Assembly (NCBI GenBank): GCA_015698045.1
Contig: BLAL01000262.1
Span: forward strand, 498,501 to 562,500
Length of the DNA stretch: 64,000 bases
From: Rhizophagus clarus
Lineage: Eukaryota > Glomeromycota > Glomeromycetes > Glomerales > Glomeraceae
Direction of reading: 5' to 3'
In this document: positions 60,200 to 64,000 of the stretch, piece by piece
Layout of the letters: each line of letters opens with the position of its first letter
How positions within the stretch are numbered: the first letter of the stretch is position 1
Notes under the pieces: generated by a model
Database searches by the model: none
What the model was told of the DNA's origin: nothing
Seen by the model: only the letters and a program-made list of their open reading frames with translations
Made by a program: the position numbers and the translations under genes

Positions 60200-61240
60200 T
60201 TGTCCACATTTTGTAATATTCTTTATTATTTTATTTTTATTTTGTTTCTTCATTCCTTATATTATAATGAAATGTTTAGTATAGTTTAGTAAGAATATAG
60301 TCCTATCGCTGAAAATAAAGCGCACAAGCATTATGTATCTTCTACGTTATTATCCTATACTTATTTTTGAAGTTGAATGAATAAACGAAACTTTTTGAGT
60401 TATGAGCGGAAAAAGTATCATTTCTATCATAAAAAAATTTTTTGATCGTTATTACGTTCTCTCAAAAGGCAATGTCAACTATAAATTCCAACTAAAATTT
60501 TTTGTAAGTTTTCCTTGAACTTTAATAAAGTTGAAATTAGTCTTTTTACAAATAAAATCTTCTTTTTTTATAATTGGACCAAGAAATAACACCGGGAAAT
60601 ATTTATTAATATGACCATATAATTGATGATGCTAGAATTTTTTATATAAGTCACGTGACACGCAGCGTTATCCGAATATTTAACTGCGCCTCGTATGCCA
60701 ACCATATTTTGTGAAAGTTTTCGTAATCGATTAATATAGAAATTAATTGAACACAATAATTTTTACAAGCAAGCAAGTTACAATCATACAATTATACAGT
60801 TCATTTAATTTCTGTGACAGACCAATATATCTTTACTGCTTTACATGATGTAATTATGATCATTCTCAATTTTAACTGTTACATTAATTTTGTGTATTAA
60901 AGCTTTTTGATTAAACAGTGTGAATTTTTAATTGGACTAATACTGGACTAATGACATTGATATTTTACAGTAAGTAACGGTAAAGAGTTGGCACGGATAT
61001 ATTGAAGCGTTCAGCACAACTGGCACCACTCCCTGGCTCATCCTGTTACTACGATCAATCTTATCCGAAAATCAGGTTAATACCAAAGTGATGAACATAA
61101 ACAAATAAAAGGAGAAAAAGAAAAGGAAAAAAAATGAAAAAAATGGGAAAACCGACAAACAACTACATCAAAGAAAACGAAAATCCCTATGACTACGACT
61201 ACACAAAGCTAACACCAATTTCAATAGGTCTGCTTTATCT
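60200..61240. other. Family 3' flank, then relic sequence
   Basis: 60200-60610 is the shared 3' flank. 60740-60850 keeps AAGTTACAATCATACAATTATACAG..ATATCTTTACTGC, the minus-orientation 3' flank seen at 27900-28130. 60855-60960 matches ~23820-23890 (CATTCT..AATTTT.ACTGTT; GAATTTTTAATTGG). No gene seen. Confidence 0.45.
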
Positions 61241-61865
61241 AAAGATTTAGCGTTATGGTCCGTGCTCGTTGATGATTAGGTCCCTGTATTCTGCGTAGAC
61301 CGAGATCAAGTACCGGTAGCTTTTTTTAGACGATCCTGTTGAAGGTTTTGATTCTTGACGACATTAGACGACGCTTGAACCCATTTGAAATTTTTTCGTT
61401 CGTAGGAAAACGGCGTTCCTAAAGCTTCGCGTAGTTTTCGAAAAGGTCGATTAACGAATACGAGCTTCTGCCTTTTAACGATTTTATAGGATTTGAAACC
61501 AAATCCTTATAGAATTGTTCCGAGTTGAAGTTCCCGCACAGTTGATATTTTTCTTTGTTTTAACGTATACCTAGCAGGATATCAGCGTACGACATGGTTA
61601 TCTAACAAACAACAACATTCTCCTCGATCGAAAGGTGGACATGACCAATCATTAAGCGCAATTTTTACGCGTACCGTTTGGTACTTGTGTTGTGGTTTGG
61701 TCGATAATGATATATATAGCCCCATAGTGTCAAATGTTAATAACGTGATGTCTCCACGGACATAACACTTTCAGATGGCGTAGCCTTTTGTTTAGACGAT
61801 GCGGATTTGATCTTTTTGTTTTTCATCTGTTATTCGCTGCGATTATTATCCGATGTAGCTTGATC
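61240..61865 (-). pseudogene. GC-richer insert with decayed coding frame
   Basis: This ~600-bp block is visibly richer in G and C than its surroundings. The minus strand carries an open piece at about 61505-61306 (KIVKRQKLVFVNRPFRKLRE then YERKNFKWVQASSNVVKNQN to a stop). Further 5' there is an ATG near 61824 reading MKNKKIKSASSKQKATPSES then a stop. Composition and relic frames suggest an inserted mobile or foreign sequence, perhaps the 5' part of a retroelement, but no diagnostic domain is seen. Confidence 0.4.
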
Positions 61866-62123
61866 CAACAAGGGTAGTTGCTTTTATCACATTATCAAAT
61901 TTTAACTTATAGTTCTTTTTATAATTGCTAAAAAGAATAAGATAATATTTATTAAATAATATTAAAAGACAAATGATTATACAGTTTAGTTTCAGAGATG
62001 GACTTCATATTTCTACTGCGACATTATTAACAATGCTAACCATTATATTGGAATATACAGTAAAATTAAGAATGAAGAATATTACAAAATATGAAAATCT
62101 ATTCATTGAATATTAAGGAACTA

Positions 62124-62771
62124 TTATTGAAACCGAGGTTTCATTGAAGAAGAATAAGCAAGAATTTGCTGAAGCTGATTTTGAACATCCGAATTTGTTG
62201 CAGGCATAATAATAATAGTTGCATGAGGAGAATTAATATTAATACCAAACGTATTAAGCAAAGGAAGGATATTATTAGATTGTGGTGAATTAGGCTGAGA
62301 AGGTGAAACATTATCAGGCATGGATGGTTGATTGTTATGATGAGGAATATAATTTGAAGCGAGATAATTATTACCATTGTTTGAAGTGACATTGGACGTG
62401 GGTTGTTGATAATTATGGTAGTGATTATAATCAGGATTAACAGTAACATCGTCGTTAGAAATATCGGATTGTTGGATATATTGCTGATAGTTAAAGTGAG
62501 AAATATCGCTTGAATCATCATATTGTTGTTGATTAGGTGAAGCAACATTGGGTTGCTGATATTGTTGATGATTATCGGAAGAAATAGTGACGTTATTGTC
62601 CGACTGTTGCCGATATTGCTGATGATTATGATCAGGGAAAATAGTGACGTTATTGTTAGTGTTATTTCTATATGTTACGGCGGGCATATAAGTATCGTAC
62701 GCTTGAGTTTGCAAATTGGATTCGTAAACATTGTCACTAAAATTATTCTGTGAAGTATTGTTAGTATCCAT
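62124..62771 (-). CDS. Asn/Gln-rich repeat protein, minus-strand member
   Basis: An intact single exon of 215 residues starting MDTNNTSQNNFSDNVYESNL. The N-terminal layout (QTQAYDTYMPAVTYRNN) is closest to the 53764 member. The middle is QQYQQPNVASPNQQQYDDSS, YIQQSDISNDDVTVNPDYN and HNYQQPTSNVTSNNGNNYL. The C-terminal core is NTFGININSPHATIIIMPAT then NSDVQNQLQQILAYSSSMKP. Only one repeat unit is left. There is no signal peptide or membrane helix. The intact frame plus conservative changes in the core (V for I, I for V) suggest selection. Function unknown. Confidence 0.7.
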   Translation of the reverse strand: MDTNNTSQNNFSDNVYESNLQTQAYDTYMPAVTYRNNTNNNVTIFPDHNHQQYRQQSDNNVTISSDNHQQYQQPNVASPNQQQYDDSSDISHFNYQQYIQQSDISNDDVTVNPDYNHYHNYQQPTSNVTSNNGNNYLASNYIPHHNNQPSMPDNVSPSQPNSPQSNNILPLLNTFGININSPHATIIIMPATNSDVQNQLQQILAYSSSMKPRFQ

Positions 62772-62929
62772 AATTTTTTTTTAATTAACGAGTTATGGAA
62801 TATTAATGTTTTTCAGAACGATCCCGGAGTTTGCTTATATATACAAGAATAAAATTGATTTTATCGATAATCCGATAAGCATACGGAAATAGGATTTTTT
62901 TTTTCGAGAAAATATTAATTTCTAAATTT

Positions 62930-63020
62930 CTTGACGATATGCTTCAATCTCTTTATATAATAAAAATATGAAATGTTTTCTCTGAGTAATGATATTCAAG
63001 GAAACTTCCTAATAGGTTTT
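62930..63020 (-). promoter_or_regulatory. Promoter-like block of the 62771 gene
   Basis: On the minus strand TTATATAAAGAGATTGAAGC (62961-62942) is followed by ATATCGTCAAGAAATTTAGAAA, the family TATA block and leader. A CArG-like CCTATTAGG lies at 63017-63009, one base short of the consensus. Confidence 0.4.
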
Positions 63021-63739
63021 TGAAAAAAAAATATTTTTTTTAAGTTTGTTATCTTGTGCATCAGCTGCATCACGCCCTACGTTATGTATACTAAATACTA
63101 ATATTCTCCATAAATAAATAAATATTATATATTACGTCATAAATATATTGAGTTAATAACAACTAAATTCAGAAAGTTAAATTAACTGTATTATTTTTAT
63201 TATTCTAATATAAATAAACCGAAAGGATATGAATTCTTATTTTTTTAAAAAAAAACCAAAATCGTACTGTACTTATACTCATGTGTCTGCTTTATATCTT
63301 ATAATGATCGAAATTTTTTTAAAAGAATAGCTTGGATCATAATTATTAGTAATTTGATAATCGTTCGTATTTAGAATTTTATTATTAATTTTTTGTCATA
63401 AACTTTAAAAAAAAAAAAAATTCAGAAAAATTAGATATATTAAGTCCGATATAAAAAGAATAAATAACTTGTCTACCGCAGTATTTCTAGAGCGGTAGAA
63501 CCCCTGTTATGACTATGTTAATTTTCTTATCTCACACGTGTAGTTAATTACTTCTCTGATTAGCTAAATCACAGATGGATCATATTTGTGTAACATGTGT
63601 GGTAAAAATATTTTTTTCTTGAATGGGATTTGATAAGATAACAGATTACAATGAAACCATTTAAATTGTCGTCGTCGTACACCTGCATGTGTTTAAATAA
63701 ATAATATTAAAGTGTATAAATAAAAAAAAAAAAAATTTT

Positions 63740-64000
63740 CAAACTTGAGGTTTTGGTGACCCAGTTCTTACCCAGAATCTTTCGGAACGAATATGGCTTA
63801 CAAAGGCAAAATTAATGTACTATATTTTATATATTTTCTCCGAGTATCATAATAAGAGTTGTTACACAAATATTTTATATAAATGAAAATGAAAGTTATT
63901 TCGGGAACCATTTAATGGATATAAAAATAAATTGTAATACTCATATCCCTTTTTAATAAACATGAAAATACGGTTTTTCTTATCCTTTGAACTTGAAAAT
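63740..64000 (-). repeat. Inverted copy of the distal upstream module, cut by window end
   Basis: The minus strand reads TTCAAAGGATAAGAAAAACCGTATTTTCATGTTTATTAAAA, then CATTAAATGGTTCCCGAAATAACTTTCATTTT, then GGGTAAGAACTGGGTCACC. The same series lies at ~12140-12360 and in part at ~3660-3790 and 53060-53290. It would serve a minus-strand gene at lower coordinates, such as 62771, or be a relic. Confidence 0.5.

Overview
The window looks like nuclear DNA of a fungus with an extremely AT-rich, transposon-loaded genome. I infer an arbuscular mycorrhizal fungus of the Rhizophagus type (Glomeromycotina). The evidence is very low GC with long poly-A/T runs, short GT..AG introns splitting genes into very small exons (down to 18 nt), decayed Helitron, hAT and MULE relics, many MITE-like fold-backs, and expanded gene families. 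No rRNA, convincing tRNA, CRISPR array or organellar gene was seen.

Layout. 1-4.1 kb: decayed coding relics and repeats. 4.1-5.8 kb (minus): a two-exon Asn/Gln-rich gene whose long intron carries a MITE. 6.4-14.6 kb: MITEs, one long decayed gene (copy B of a segmental duplication whose copy C is at 49.0-53.7 kb), a promoter with no gene behind it, and a decayed MULE transposase. 15.1-21.4 kb (minus): two intact tandem aldo/keto reductase genes of 13 exons each. 22.5-28.3 kb: small relics, the first complete Asn/Gln-rich family gene, a hAT relic and a pogo-like MITE. 28.5-30.1 kb (minus): an APH/choline-kinase-fold gene of two exons. 31-33 kb: hairpin-forming repeats. 34.5-35.3 kb: the second complete Asn/Gln-rich gene. 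36.8-45.0 kb: a decayed Helitron region, with a possible OB-fold-like accessory gene (broken), a roughly 0.8 kb array of hairpin minisatellite units, then a Rep/Pif1 helicase reading frame of 1,369 codons broken only by three in-frame stops. 46-53.7 kb: a small predicted spliced gene, exon-like relics and segmental copy C. 53.7-64 kb: a cluster of further Asn/Gln-rich family members, intact, single-stop or fragmentary, on both strands.

Main point of interest. At least nine copies or fragments of one Asn/Gln-rich protein family lie in the window: 25238, 28186(-), 34475, 53764, 54898, 57490, 59097(-), 59727 and 62771(-). The C-terminal core, where present, reads roughly I-I-I-M-P-T-T-N-S-D-I-Q-N-Q-L-Q-Q-V-L-A; members differ in the number of ~50-residue N/Q-rich repeats. 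Several members, and one promoter that has lost its gene, share an upstream module: a TGGTCCTGAGT..ACTGAGTCAC motif, a pair of opposed CArG-like boxes (CCTATTTTGG ... CCAAAATAG), and a TTATATAAAGAGAGAT TATA block. It looks like a young, rapidly turning-over family of prion-like proteins under a common, possibly MADS-box, promoter. No function can be assigned from sequence. The aldo/keto reductases and the APH-fold gene look like ordinary metabolic or signalling genes unrelated to the family.
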